Shown: positions 42,723 to 52,403, counted from the stretch's first letter. The stretch is DNA of 64,000 nt from Bradyrhizobium sp. CCBAU 051011 (GCF_009930815.1 NZ_CP022222.1:5188501-5252500); one strand, 5' to 3'. Program-made: numbers and translations. Notes: generated by a model from the letters alone, not told the origin.

Positions 42723-42742
42723 GGCGGGCCGGACCTTTGATC

Positions 42743-43981
42743 GTGACCGCAGACACGACCGCAGATGCCTTTTCTCTTTTGAGTGCGCAAGCGGTGCGCG
42801 CTCGCGCCCACAGGATGCTGGAAATCGGCTTGAACGACCAGCTTCGGCATTTCCGAGTGAACTTGGGCCGGCTCGACAACGCGGTTGATCTCGTGCTTGC
42901 GGCAACGCGCACGGCCTATCCGACGTTCGACGTGCCCTTTCATTCGCGCTGGCGCCATTTCGTCGTTGGCGGCGTCGATCGCTGGACGGCGCTCGCCGAT
43001 GCGAGGGAATGGCGCAACGGCAACGAGCGCGCCCGCGCCGAATTCGACCTCGCCATCATCAGCGTGCTTCTCGACGCCGGAGCAGGTCCGTCGTGGCGCT
43101 ATCGTGATCCCTTGACAGGCACAAGCATTGGCCGTTCGGAGGGGCTGGCGCTTGCCAGTCTGGATATGTTTGCGCGCGGAATCTTCTCGGCAAAGGTCGA
43201 CGAACCGCTGCGGGCCGATGCCGCTGTCCTTCAGCGGCTGACCGTTGCCGATCTGGAGACCGGCTTTCAGATTGCGGACGACAATGCGCTGGTTGGCCTC
43301 GATGGTCGTGCCGGCCTTCTTCGCCGGCTGGGCGAACAGGTATCGGCAGCGCCGCAGGTTTTCGCCCGCAACGACACCGCCCGGCCCGGCGGATTGTTCG
43401 ATCACCTCACGGGGGTGGCCGAGCAGGGGGCGATCGAGGCCCCGACGATCTTGTCGGAGCTGTTGCGCCAGCTGGGGTCGATCTGGCCGTCGCGGATAGC
43501 GCTTGGCGGAATTGCGTTGGGAGATTGCTGGCGTCATCCGGCGCTCAAGACCGAGGATGCGACCAGCGAGCTGGTGCCGCTGCACAAGCTGTCGCAGTGG
43601 TTGTCGTATTCGCTGATCGAGCCGATGCAGCGGGCGGGGCTGCGGGTGACCGACATCGACGGCCTGACGGGCCTTGCGGAATACCGCAATGGCGGATTGT
43701 TTGTCGACGCCGGGGTGCTGCAGTTCCGCGACCCCGTGGACGCGCAACGCGAACACGATGTCGCGTCTCCGCTCGTGGTCGAGTGGAGGGCGTTGACGGT
43801 TGCGCTGCTGGACGGGCTGGCGGATCTGCTGCGGCAACGCGTAGGTCTTGATGCCGTCTCGCTTCCACTGGCTAAGATTCTGGAAGGCGGCACCTGGGCG
43901 GCGGGAAGGGCGATGGCGTTCGAACGCCGGCCCGACGGTTCGCCGCCTGTCAAGGTCGTCAGCGACGGTACGGTTTTCTAA
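42743..43981 (+). CDS. DUF1688 protein (URC4-like), uracil catabolism
   Basis: About 412 residues, no signal peptide or membrane segment. Recognised as the DUF1688 family by context and by blocks such as [37 protein letters not shown] and FHLTGV-like RPGGLFDHL. The family is essential for the URC uracil pathway in yeast, but its chemistry is not established. Start is uncertain: GTG at 42743 or TTG at 42737; the GGCCGGA stretch fits 42743. It follows the URC1-like gene by 20 bp and precedes upp by 28 bp, so one operon is likely. Confidence 0.82.
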   Translation: MTADTTADAFSLLSAQAVRARAHRMLEIGLNDQLRHFRVNLGRLDNAVDLVLAATRTAYPTFDVPFHSRWRHFVVGGVDRWTALADAREWRNGNERARAEFDLAIISVLLDAGAGPSWRYRDPLTGTSIGRSEGLALASLDMFARGIFSAKVDEPLRADAAVLQRLTVADLETGFQIADDNALVGLDGRAGLLRRLGEQVSAAPQVFARNDTARPGGLFDHLTGVAEQGAIEAPTILSELLRQLGSIWPSRIALGGIALGDCWRHPALKTEDATSELVPLHKLSQWLSYSLIEPMQRAGLRVTDIDGLTGLAEYRNGGLFVDAGVLQFRDPVDAQREHDVASPLVVEWRALTVALLDGLADLLRQRVGLDAVSLPLAKILEGGTWAAGRAMAFERRPDGSPPVKVVSDGTVF

Positions 43982-44009
43982 GCGCGATTATTCGCAAGAG
44001 GGCAAGAGC

Positions 44010-44639
44010 ATGGAAGGCGTTACGATCGTGGATCACCCGCTGGTCCAACACAAGCTTACGCTGATCCGGGACAAGACGATTTCGACCAAGTCCTTTCGCG
44101 AACTCCTCAAGGAGATCGGGATGCTGCTCTGCTATGAGGTGACGCGCGATCTGCCGTTGACCGATGTGGAGGTCGAAACACCTCTTGCACGCATGCACTC
44201 CGCCAAGATCGCGGGAAAGAAACTGGTTTTCGTGCCGGTATTGCGGGCAGGGGTGACCTTTGTCGACGGCATGCTGGACCTCGTTCCGACCGCCCGCGTC
44301 GCGCATATCGGCCTCTACCGCGAACCGCAGACATTCGTGGCGGTCGAATATTTCTTCAAATCGCCGTCCGATCTTCACGAGCGGCTCGCCATCGTTGTCT
44401 CGCCGGTTCTTGCAACCGCAAACACGGCTGTGGCGGCGGTGGACAGGCTGAAGGAACGCGGTGCGAAGGATATCCGGTTGGTATGTCTGCTTGCCGCGCC
44501 GGAGGGGGTGGAGCGCTTCCGTGGCCTGCATCCCGACGTGCGGTTGTGGACCGCCGGTATCGACGAGGGGTTGGACGCGAATGCCTTTATTTTGCCCGGC
44601 CTCGGCGATGCCGGGGATCGCGCTTACGGGACGCGATAG
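44010..44639 (+). CDS. upp: Uracil phosphoribosyltransferase (URC6-like)
   Basis: 209 residues. It makes UMP from uracil and PRPP. The N-terminus [15 protein letters not shown] and the C-terminal uracil-binding [16 protein letters not shown] are canonical. The PRPP loop is unusual: [12 protein letters not shown] at residues 129-140, where common Upp proteins read VDPMLATGG, so the acidic residue is Ser131 and the glycines are Ala/Asn. It closes the URC-type operon, where UPRT is a known third member. Start ATG 44010 follows AAGAGGGC. Confidence 0.9.
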   Translation: MEGVTIVDHPLVQHKLTLIRDKTISTKSFRELLKEIGMLLCYEVTRDLPLTDVEVETPLARMHSAKIAGKKLVFVPVLRAGVTFVDGMLDLVPTARVAHIGLYREPQTFVAVEYFFKSPSDLHERLAIVVSPVLATANTAVAAVDRLKERGAKDIRLVCLLAAPEGVERFRGLHPDVRLWTAGIDEGLDANAFILPGLGDAGDRAYGTR

Positions 44640-44654
44640 CTGGCAGGTTGCGGC

Positions 44655-46157
44655 TTACTGGAAAGCCGTTTCCGAGAAGTTTCGAAGCTTGCGCGAATGT
44701 AGCCGCTCGAGCGGCATGTCCGCCAGCTTCTCCAACGCCCTGATTCCGATCGTCAAATGCTGGCCGACCTGCCGCTTGTAGAATTCGGTGGCCATGCCGG
44801 GCAGCTTCAGTTCTCCGTGCAAGGGCTTGTCTGACACGCATAACAAGGTTCCGTAGGGCACGCGAAAGCGAAACCCGTTGGCTGCGATCGTCGCCGATTC
44901 CATATCAAGCGCGATCGCCCGCGACTGCGATAGCCGTTGCACCGGACCACGCCGGTCGCGCAGTTCCCAGTTGCGGTTATCGATGGAGGCAACGGTGCCG
45001 GTGCGCATGATGCGCTTCAGGTCGTATCCGGAAAGTCCCGTAACTTCCGCCACGGCTTCCTCGAGCGCGACCTGGATTTCGGCGAGCGCAGGAATAGGGA
45101 CCCACAACGGGAGATCGTCGTCGAGAACATGGTCCTCGCGCACGTAAGCGTGAGCCAGCACGTAATCGCCCAGCGCCTGCGTGTCGCGCAGTCCGGCGCA
45201 GTGTCCGAGCATCAGCCACGCATGCGGTCTCAGCACGGCGATGTGGTCGGTGATCGTCTTGGCGTTTGCCGGCCCGACGCCGATGTTGACCATGGTAATG
45301 CCGCCATAGTCTGGCTTCTTCAAATGATACGCCGGCATCTGCGGCAGACGTAGTGCCAGTGCGCCGGCATCCAGCCGCTGTTCGCCGGGGTAGGTGATGA
45401 CGTTGCCCGGCTCGACGAATTCGGTATAGCCGCCGCCGCCCTTTGCCATTCGGTCCCTGGCGCGCGCACAGAATTCATCGATGTAGAATTGGTAGTTGGT
45501 GAAAAGTACGAAATTCTGGAAGTGCTGGGGGCTGGTGGCCGTGTAGTGCGTCAGGCGATGCAGCGAATAGTCGACACGCTGTGCCGTGAATTGCGCAAGC
45601 GGCCGCGGCCGGCCGACCGGCGCTTCATACGTGCCGTTGGCAATCTGATCGTCAGTTCCGTCAAGGTCGGGAACGTCGAACAGGTCCCGGAGCGGCCGCT
45701 TGATGTGCTTGGCGGCGCTGCCGTCAACATACGTGCCTTCGAGAAAAGCAAAATGCAGCGGGATCGGCGTATCCGATTCCGATACGACGACCGGAACGCC
45801 ATGATTGTGCATGATGAGATCAAGCTGCTCGACGAGATAGGTTTCGAACAGGTCCGGCTGGGTGATTGTGGTTGAGAAGTGCCCGGGCGTTGGCATATGG
45901 CCATAGGCTTGACGGGAATCGATCTGCGTATACGAGTTCGTGGTGACGCTGACTTCTGGATAGAAGGCCCGGTAGCGCCGGTTACTGTCGGCACCAGCCG
46001 CGAGCGCAGCGAAGGAGTCGCGCAGGAACGAAGTGTTTCTCGCATAAATCGATCGCAAGGCCGCGACCGCCTCCCGCGCGTCGTCGAAGCTTTGCCGCGG
46101 GAAGGGCTCTGGCGTGGCGATTGAACCGATGGCTTGGGACTGGCCGTGATTCTTCAT
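44655..46157 (-). CDS. amn: AMP nucleosidase
   Basis: About 500 residues. It hydrolyses AMP to adenine and ribose-5-phosphate, regulating the adenylate pool. The N-terminal Amn-specific domain (GHMPTPGHFSTTITQPDLF) is followed by a nucleoside phosphorylase-like domain with MVNIGVGPANAKTITDH, MLGHCAGLRD and the catalytic-region ALDMESATIAANG. The ATG at 46157 gives the usual length; the frame extends upstream but is not coding there. It is convergent with upp, with 15 bp between stops. Ribose-5-phosphate from this step could support PRPP for UPRT; that link is inference. Confidence 0.94.
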   Translation of the reverse strand: MKNHGQSQAIGSIATPEPFPRQSFDDAREAVAALRSIYARNTSFLRDSFAALAAGADSNRRYRAFYPEVSVTTNSYTQIDSRQAYGHMPTPGHFSTTITQPDLFETYLVEQLDLIMHNHGVPVVVSESDTPIPLHFAFLEGTYVDGSAAKHIKRPLRDLFDVPDLDGTDDQIANGTYEAPVGRPRPLAQFTAQRVDYSLHRLTHYTATSPQHFQNFVLFTNYQFYIDEFCARARDRMAKGGGGYTEFVEPGNVITYPGEQRLDAGALALRLPQMPAYHLKKPDYGGITMVNIGVGPANAKTITDHIAVLRPHAWLMLGHCAGLRDTQALGDYVLAHAYVREDHVLDDDLPLWVPIPALAEIQVALEEAVAEVTGLSGYDLKRIMRTGTVASIDNRNWELRDRRGPVQRLSQSRAIALDMESATIAANGFRFRVPYGTLLCVSDKPLHGELKLPGMATEFYKRQVGQHLTIGIRALEKLADMPLERLHSRKLRNFSETAFQ

Positions 46158-46537
46158 GGCCCTAACATAGTATCCTGGACGCCCCATGGGGAGGCTTGAC
46201 GGGTCGGTCCGGTCAGGAACCTGTTTGGTCCAAAGCAGGCTCGCCTGCCGGTTTTCGTCCAGAAAATGCCCTGGCCAGACGCGACGGCGGCCCTGCTTCC
46301 GCCTTTGCGTCGCAGAATTACGGGTAACAGGTTGGCGCCGCCGTGAACGATCTCGGACTTCGCATCTTATCTGAGCGGGGGCCTGGTCTGTTGCCAAAGA
46401 AGCCACCTGAACTGCCACAGTCACAACATCAGGATCGGAATGGCGAACCGAAGCGCAGCGACGCTGATGACCGCGTTCTGTCCGGCGGAGCAGGGAGACG
46501 AGACGCCTCCGCTCCCAAGCGATGTTTTGCGGAATGA
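46158..46537. other. Intergenic region between amn and the Mfd-like gene
   Basis: About 380 bp with divergent genes on each side. No protein family, RNA gene, clear promoter pair or long palindrome was recognised. Both promoters should be here. Confidence 0.4.
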
Positions 46538-49500
46538 TTGGATTGGAAACGTGCGTTCGTGACCAAATTCGCATATGTACGCAGCCTTGGGCGTAGCTCC
46601 CGCATCGGAGCGCGTCTGTTCGAAGCAATACGCGCCATCAGCATCGGCTGGTCGCGAATCAACGACGGATTCAACGTGGGTCGTTCCAGCAAAGCGCGCG
46701 TTGCCAGCAAGGCAACGAAGCGAAAAAGTTCTCTATCGCGAACTGCGATCTCTTCTTCATCGTCCCTGGGCATGGCGGCCCTCCATCTGCTCGCGCAGTG
46801 GAGGAAGTCGGGTCGCAAAGGCGTCGTCTTTCTTGCTGAAAGCGACCATAGGGCCGAGCGGCTGGGCGCCGTCATCCATGCCCTCGCCCCCTCGTGCGAT
46901 GTGCTGGTCTTTCCGAGACTGAATACGTTGCCGTTCGATCAGCTGGAGCCGTCGCACGAAATCGCGGGTAGACGAAGCTCGGTCTTGAGGCGTCTTGCCA
47001 AGCCCGAGAAGCCAATCTTGCTTGTGTCCACGGCTGAGGCTGTGATGGAGCGCCTGCCTACGCCGGCGAGTTGGTCCCGCGTAATCCTCCGTTTGAAGGT
47101 GGGCGCCGCGTTTTCCGAACAAGATCTTCGGGCGCGGCTCGAGGCCCTCGGATACGATCTCGATGACGAGGCGGATTATCCCGGCGGCGCGCTGTTTCAC
47201 GGGAAGACATTCGAGATTTTTCCCGCCGGCGCACTGGGACCGTTCAGAGTAGAGCATTCCGGCGGGGTGATACGCCGGATCGTGGCGTTCGACCCGATAG
47301 AACATGACATCGTTTCCGAGACGAAGGAACTTCTCATCGACCCGATGTCGGAGCGGCTGGCGTTCGGGAATGTGCGAGGAAAGCGCTCAACTCTGTTCGA
47401 CTATTGTGGGCGGGCCAAGTGGATAGCGGATGCAGGGGTTTCAGCGCACGCTGATAGCTGGCTTGGCACGATCGAAGAGGCGGCCGGTCGCACGGACAGA
47501 GAGCACGAATACCTTGGGGGGCGCGAATGGAAGCAGGCGACCAGACGTATGAACGTGTTGTCGCAAAAAGCATCCTTCGCTCCCACACCGGACTTTTCGC
47601 AGGTCGCATCACCCAGGAAGGCGCTGCGTGCATTCGTCGACGAGACGCGACGCGCCGGCTCGCGATTGGTTTTCGTCGCAGCGCACGCGGACGACTTGCG
47701 CGCGATGGAGCGAATGAGCGGGATCAAGCCGGAGCGCTTTGCGGACTGGGATCAGGCGACGGCCGGACGCAATCGTGAAGCTGCGCTTCTGGCCGACTTC
47801 GACAGAGGTTTTGTCTTTCCTGGCCGGAAACCTCTTGTCGTCGTGACTGCTTCCGATGTGCTTGGCAGCAGGGCACATCATCCGCAGCCCCTGGCCAGGA
47901 ACTGGAGTGCGGCTTTCGACCATGCAGATGTGCCGGAGCAGGGTACGGTGGTCGTTCATCTGCAGCGAGGACTGGCCTTGCTCGACGGCTTGCAGACCGT
48001 GGCAACGGGGGGCGGGTCGTCGCGCGAAATGGTCAGGCTCGTATTTGCGGGGGATGACGCGGTACTCGTTCCGCCCGCCGACCTCGCGATGATCTGGCCA
48101 TACGCGTCGGAGCTCGGCGAGCTGACTCTCGACAAAGCGGATGGAAGTACGTGGTGGAGCCGGCGTACTGAGGCGGAGCGCGAAATCCAAATCGCTGGCA
48201 AGCAGCTCTCCAAACACATCAGCCAGCGACGCCGCCGACGAGCTCAGAAACTTGTGCCTCGGGGGCCCGTCTATGAGAGGTTCGTCGCGCGTTTTCCCTA
48301 TTTCACGACGGTCGACCAGGCGAAGGCCATTCGGGACGTTTTGGATGATCTTGCGTCGGGCCATCCCATGGACAGGGTCATTTGCGGCGACGTCGGGTTC
48401 GGCAAGACCGAGGTGGCGTTGCGAGCCGCGGCCGCCGTGGTGTTGTCAGGGAAGCAGGTCGCGATCGCGGTACCGACCACGGTCCTGGCAAGACAGCATG
48501 TCGCGACTTTCCGCAAACGTTTCGTTCCGTTCGGTATCGAAGTGGGAAGCTTGTCGCGGACTGATTCCGGCGCGCAGACAAGAGAGGTGAAGGAGGGACT
48601 GAAGAGCGGAAGATTGAAGGTCGTCGTTGGAACGCAGGCTCTCGCCTCGAAGGACGTGAAGTTCGCCGACCTCGGCCTGGTCATCATCGACGAGGAACAG
48701 CATTTTGGAGCGGCAGAGAAGGCGAAACTTTCCGGGTTGGCCAAGAGTATTCATGCCCTTTGGATGAGCGCCACGCCGATCCCGCGGACCCTCGCGGCAG
48801 GTCTCGCCGGCTTCAGGGATCTCAGCGTCATTGCCTCTCCGCCCGTACATCGACTTCCGGTCGTCACCAAGGTCGCCCCGCTTTCGGACGCGGCCATCGC
48901 CGCGGCATTGCTGCGCGAACAAAGACGCCATGGACAAAGCTTCTTGATCTGTCCGCGCATTCAGGATCTCGATCCGATGCTGGCGCGAGTTCAGTCGATG
49001 GCCCCGGATCTCCGCATCGTCTGTCTTCACGGCAAGTTGCCCGCCGACGAGATAGACGACCGAATGATGAGTTTCGTGGAAGGCACGGCGGACGTTCTGC
49101 TGGCGACCAACATCGTCGAGAGCGGTCTCGATATTCCGCGGGCAAACACGATCGTGGTCTGTTGGCCCGAAAGATTCGGTCTTGCACAACTCCATCAACT
49201 CCGAGGAAGGGTGGGACGCGGCGGAATACGCGCGTTTGCGTATTTGCTGAGCGATTCGGACTCGGAACGATCCGAGAAGCGATTGGCTGTTTTGGAGGAG
49301 TTCAACAGACCAGGTGCGGGTTTTGCCATCAGCGCGCGGGATCTGGACCTCAGGGGGGCAGGCGACCTGCTTTCCGAGCGGCAGTCGGGCCATGTCCAGG
49401 TGTTCGGACCGGTGCTCTATAGCCACCTTCTGAAATTGGCCTCGGAGAAAGCAGACGACAGGGCAGCCGACCTGTGGGTGCCCGATCTCAACCTGCCGAT

Positions 49501-49876
49501 CCCGGACATGTTGCCGGCAGGCTACGTGCAATCTGAGGCGGTTCGGCTGGAAATCTACGCCCGTGCCGCGCGGTGCCCAAGCGAAGACGAGTTGAACGAC
49601 CTCGAGGAGGAGACTTCCCGTCGTTTCGGCAAATTGCCACCGGCGGCACGCGATTTCTTTGCCGCAGCAAGGCTCAGGATCGACTGCAGGCGAAGAGGAA
49701 TCGTAAGGCTCGATGTCGGAGCGGATGCCGTAGCCGCGACGTTCTTGCCGGGAAGACTTGGCAAATCAAGGGCGAGATCCCTGCAACGCGACGGCGATCG
49801 GGTCGTCTACATCAGCAAAGATCGCGAGGGACCGCTTCGAAAGGTGGAAGGCTTCCTCGACGTTCTGGACGAGTGA
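46538..49876 (+). CDS. Mfd-like ATP-dependent DNA translocase (TRCF paralog)
   Basis: Up to 1112 residues. The order is a UvrB-like N-terminal module (LLAQWRKSGRKGVVFLAES and FPRLNTLPFDQLEPSHEI near residues 82-145), a CarD-like RNA polymerase interaction domain (GTVVVHLQRGLALLDGL near 475), SF2 helicase motifs (Walker A GDVGFGKTE at 617, DEEQHFG at 718, MSATPIPRT near 744), the RGRVGRGG motif and a C-terminal TRCF domain. It could remove stalled RNA polymerase and recruit repair. The N-terminal about 75 residues are Ser/Arg-rich and poorly conserved, and the start (TTG 46538, GTG 46559 or later) is uncertain. A regular housekeeping mfd is probably elsewhere, making this a paralog. Confidence 0.85.
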   Translation: MDWKRAFVTKFAYVRSLGRSSRIGARLFEAIRAISIGWSRINDGFNVGRSSKARVASKATKRKSSLSRTAISSSSSLGMAALHLLAQWRKSGRKGVVFLAESDHRAERLGAVIHALAPSCDVLVFPRLNTLPFDQLEPSHEIAGRRSSVLRRLAKPEKPILLVSTAEAVMERLPTPASWSRVILRLKVGAAFSEQDLRARLEALGYDLDDEADYPGGALFHGKTFEIFPAGALGPFRVEHSGGVIRRIVAFDPIEHDIVSETKELLIDPMSERLAFGNVRGKRSTLFDYCGRAKWIADAGVSAHADSWLGTIEEAAGRTDREHEYLGGREWKQATRRMNVLSQKASFAPTPDFSQVASPRKALRAFVDETRRAGSRLVFVAAHADDLRAMERMSGIKPERFADWDQATAGRNREAALLADFDRGFVFPGRKPLVVVTASDVLGSRAHHPQPLARNWSAAFDHADVPEQGTVVVHLQRGLALLDGLQTVATGGGSSREMVRLVFAGDDAVLVPPADLAMIWPYASELGELTLDKADGSTWWSRRTEAEREIQIAGKQLSKHISQRRRRRAQKLVPRGPVYERFVARFPYFTTVDQAKAIRDVLDDLASGHPMDRVICGDVGFGKTEVALRAAAAVVLSGKQVAIAVPTTVLARQHVATFRKRFVPFGIEVGSLSRTDSGAQTREVKEGLKSGRLKVVVGTQALASKDVKFADLGLVIIDEEQHFGAAEKAKLSGLAKSIHALWMSATPIPRTLAAGLAGFRDLSVIASPPVHRLPVVTKVAPLSDAAIAAALLREQRRHGQSFLICPRIQDLDPMLARVQSMAPDLRIVCLHGKLPADEIDDRMMSFVEGTADVLLATNIVESGLDIPRANTIVVCWPERFGLAQLHQLRGRVGRGGIRAFAYLLSDSDSERSEKRLAVLEEFNRPGAGFAISARDLDLRGAGDLLSERQSGHVQVFGPVLYSHLLKLASEKADDRAADLWVPDLNLPIPDMLPAGYVQSEAVRLEIYARAARCPSEDELNDLEEETSRRFGKLPPAARDFFAAARLRIDCRRRGIVRLDVGADAVAATFLPGRLGKSRARSLQRDGDRVVYISKDREGPLRKVEGFLDVLDE

Positions 49877-50362
49877 TCGCGACGAAGGCTGTTCATTCGA
49901 CATCAGAGACAACTGATCCTGGTCTTTTCATCCGTCGCAGACCGCTCCGGGCCAACGCGAGTCGAAAACCCGCCGACCTTAGTTGTGCGGCGAGCCTTGC
50001 GCCTTCCACAAGCCTGCCTCCCGTTGAGTTCAGCTGAACTGCTTCGATTGTTCTTCACGCAGCATTTTTCCGCGTGCTGGCTGCGACGAAGAGGTTCGCT
50101 TCGTCCGGCTCGATCTGGCTCGAAGCCTCGACAACAACGCAGCCGCAAATATCGTTAACGTAACGGCGGATCGCGGAGGTACCTCGGAATTTCCAGCCGC
50201 ATCGCTCCGTGTAACTACGGAAAAGCGCTGCCGCAGCAAGTGACAGCGTTTTGGCCGAACATTAGAGTGGGAAAAGTTGGCAATGGCTTCATCTGCCAAC
50301 GCTTCTGGAATTTTTCTTGCCAGCGGTTCTGCAAATTCATCGTGAAAGAAGGGATTTCTCCT
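49877..50362. promoter_or_regulatory. Regulatory region upstream of the Flp pilin genes
   Basis: 486 bp without a recognised gene. It has a perfect 14-bp palindrome AGTTCAGCTGAACT (50027-50040), a hairpin GACGAAG-N7-CTTCGTC (50085-50105), and in the pilin leader a hairpin GTTGGCA-N11-TGCCAAC (50276-50300) followed by a T-run at 50312-50316. The promoter of the tad operon should lie here. The pilin ribosome site AAGGGA is near 50349. Confidence 0.5.
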
Positions 50363-50572
50363 ATGTTGAAATACTACGTCAAGACCACGGAAGCCCTGAA
50401 GCGTCTGCGCACGGACCAGGACGGCGTGGTGTCGTTCGAGTACATTATCGTCGCGGCCTGCATCATCGGCGCAGTGACTGCTGCGTTTGGTACTGGAGCC
50501 GGTGGTGCGATCGCGACGGCGCTGACTGGCGGGATCGCCGCTATCACCGCCGCTTTCACTGCGGCCGTGTAA
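50363..50572 (+). CDS. flp: Flp-type pilin 1
   Basis: 69 residues, Flp/Fap pilin subunit. A 21-residue basic leader ends at Gly21 and is followed by VVSFEYIIVAACIIGAV: cleavage is expected after the Gly, with Glu and Tyr at mature positions 5 and 6, the Flp signature. The remainder is hydrophobic and Ala/Gly-rich. ATG 50363 is preceded by GAAGGGA. It is the major building block of Tad pili used for surface attachment. A hairpin and a second, similar pilin gene follow. Confidence 0.93.
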   Translation: MLKYYVKTTEALKRLRTDQDGVVSFEYIIVAACIIGAVTAAFGTGAGGAIATALTGGIAAITAAFTAAV

Positions 50573-50592
50573 TCCAGGCATCTCGCCCCGGA

Positions 50593-50616
50593 GGGGGGCA
50601 TAGGAATCTGCCCCCC
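50593..50616 (+). terminator. Hairpin between the two pilin genes
   Basis: Stem GGGGGGCA (50593-50600) and TGCCCCCC (50609-50616) with an 8-nt loop, followed by ACTTTATT. It is a likely partial terminator or 3' stabiliser that makes pilin 1 mRNA more abundant than the downstream tad message. Confidence 0.65.
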
Positions 50617-50669
50617 ACTTTATTGGATTGCTCCAGTCCTGCCTTCGGCCCAAAGTAAGGATTCCTCGT

Positions 50670-50885
50670 ATGTTGAGGTATCGGGTTGAGTCCACGGACG
50701 CGTTGAAGCGTCTGCGCACGGACAAGGACGGCGTGGTGTCGTTCGAATACGTGATGGTGGCGGCTTGTGTCGTCGGCGCAGTGAGTGCTGCTTTCGGTAC
50801 TAGCGCTGGTGGAGCCGCCGCGACGACGCTGACGAGCGGGATTAGCACGATCAGCGCCGCTATCAGCACTGCCGTCGGAAGCTAA
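50670..50885 (+). CDS. Flp-type pilin 2
   Basis: 71 residues. The leader again has 21 residues ending in Gly, followed by VVSFEYVMVAACVVGAV, and the TDALKRLRTDKDG leader end is nearly identical to that of pilin 1. The C-terminus differs, being richer in Ser and Thr (SGISTISAAISTAVGS). TAAGGA lies 8 nt before the ATG. The two genes are a tandem duplication that has diverged at the exposed end; the second may be a minor pilin. Confidence 0.92.
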   Translation: MLRYRVESTDALKRLRTDKDGVVSFEYVMVAACVVGAVSAAFGTSAGGAAATTLTSGISTISAAISTAVGS

Positions 50886-50947
50886 TGCAGCCGTCTGGTC
50901 TCATGGAGGCACGGGAGATCTGTCACCATATTTTCTAAGGCGATTTG

Positions 50948-51454
50948 ATGAGTTGGATTGTTCCCATAACCTCGTTTCTCGAAATCCTATTGTTGCTCTA
51001 TGTCGCAACGATCGATGTCGCGACACGATTGATCCGAAATGAGATCTGTCTGGCGCTGGCGCTCATTGGGATCGCCGGTCAACTTGCCAGCCCGATGCAG
51101 CTTGTCGAATCCATGATCGCCGCGACGATCTTGTTCTTGTTGCTGTTCATGATTTACCAGCGGGGGTGGATTGGCGGCGGCGACGTCAAGTTGCTGGTTG
51201 CTTTGGCGATCGGTCTGCCGTTGACGGCCGTGATTCAGTTGTTGACCGTAACCGCGCTGGCCGGCGGCATTCTTGCCCTGGTGCATCTGATGATGCGCCT
51301 CCTGCCATATCCCAGGCTAGCGCCCGCCGGATCGTCGCTCGTACGCCGCGTCTACGCGATAGAGCGTTGGCGCCATTTGCGACACGCGCCGCTACCTTAC
51401 GGGGTTGCCATAGCGTGCGGTGGTATCTGGACCGTTCTTAGCAAAGGACTTTGA
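50948..51454 (+). CDS. cpaA: Prepilin peptidase CpaA/TadV
   Basis: 168 residues, inner-membrane aspartyl (A24) peptidase that removes Flp and pseudopilin leaders. It has several membrane segments and the two catalytic Asp regions: ATIDVATRLIRNE near residue 25 and the GGGDVKLLVALAIGLP motif near 78. ATG 50948 has AAGG 7 nt upstream. First of the assembly genes after the pilins; cpaB starts 1 bp after its stop. Confidence 0.9.
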   Translation: MSWIVPITSFLEILLLLYVATIDVATRLIRNEICLALALIGIAGQLASPMQLVESMIAATILFLLLFMIYQRGWIGGGDVKLLVALAIGLPLTAVIQLLTVTALAGGILALVHLMMRLLPYPRLAPAGSSLVRRVYAIERWRHLRHAPLPYGVAIACGGIWTVLSKGL

Positions 51455-51455
51455 T

Positions 51456-52403
51456 ATGTCATCCGCTTTGCGCCTCTCGATCATCATGGTGTTTTTCTTC
51501 GCGACCGTTGCGCTCGGGCTTATCGCCTACAACATGAACCTGCCAAAACAGGCCCCGGTGGAAGTCGTGGAGAAGGCGCCGGTGGCACCTGCGACCGTCG
51601 GGTATTTCGTTGCGGCACGTCCGCTGTCCAAAGGTACGTTAGCCCGCGAAGAAGATTTCACGGTACGCTCGGCCCTGCCGGAACGTGTTCCGGCAGGGGC
51701 GATCCTTGAGACGCCCGACTCCAAGATCGGACTTCCCGGCTCCCTGGTTCGCAAGTTCGTCGACGCTGGCAGTCCCATCACTTTGCAAGAGATATTGCGC
51801 CCGCGGGATCGCGGTTTTCTCGCCAGCGTCCTGGCGCCGGATAGCCGCGCCATCAGCATCAAGGTTGACGAGGAGTCGGGCGTCTCAGGATTGATCCGAC
51901 CGGGCGACTATGTGGATGTCGGACTGACTCAGCTGTTCGACAAGGTGGATCCCGCGCGTCGCGCCCTGAGCGAAACCGTTCTGCGCAATGTTCGAGTCAT
52001 TGCGATTGACCAGGACATTGCGCAAGGCGGGCATGCCGCTAGCGCAAAAGGCAAGGCCGCCCAAACCGTGTCGCTGGAGCTCACGCCAGAGCAGGTCAAG
52101 AAGATCGCAGTCGCAAAACAGCTCGGGACGCTCTCCCTGGCCGTACGTGCAGCAGTCGAGCAATGGAATACGGCGGACACCGGCGCGATGTCCAGTTGCG
52201 ACGTGTCACCGGAACTTGCGCGCCAGAATGCAATTGCCGGCCAAACGACAGCGGTGGTGGTTCATGTTGGCGGTGAGGTCAAGCAATACTCGGTCAGGAA
52301 GCAGTACGCGGACGACATCGCCGGCTGCGATGGATCACCGGACGTTGCTCGCCAGACTGCAGTCGCAACGGGATACGGTGGCAAGAGGTCGGAGAAACGT
52401 TGA
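51456..52403 (+). CDS. cpaB: Flp pilus assembly protein CpaB/RcpC
   Basis: About 315 residues. One N-terminal membrane anchor (RLSIIMVFFFATVALGLIAY) precedes a SAF/CpaB domain (VAARPLSKGTLAREEDF, then the block VDEESGVSGLIRPGDYVDV). CpaB is a periplasmic protein thought to bind the pilus channel or peptidoglycan. ATG 51456 follows AAAGGA. It overlaps the cpaE start by one base. In the classical order cpaC and cpaD come next, but here cpaE follows directly. Confidence 0.9.
   Translation: MSSALRLSIIMVFFFATVALGLIAYNMNLPKQAPVEVVEKAPVAPATVGYFVAARPLSKGTLAREEDFTVRSALPERVPAGAILETPDSKIGLPGSLVRKFVDAGSPITLQEILRPRDRGFLASVLAPDSRAISIKVDEESGVSGLIRPGDYVDVGLTQLFDKVDPARRALSETVLRNVRVIAIDQDIAQGGHAASAKGKAAQTVSLELTPEQVKKIAVAKQLGTLSLAVRAAVEQWNTADTGAMSSCDVSPELARQNAIAGQTTAVVVHVGGEVKQYSVRKQYADDIAGCDGSPDVARQTAVATGYGGKRSEKR

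Noticed and set aside
41436..42905. Antisense frame of about 490 codons opposite the URC1-like gene
   Set aside because: Long only because of codon bias on the other strand; the sense gene has clear zinc and cyclohydrolase motifs.
48446..49531. Antisense frame of about 360 codons opposite the Mfd-like gene
   Set aside because: No motif, and the sense strand carries all helicase motifs.
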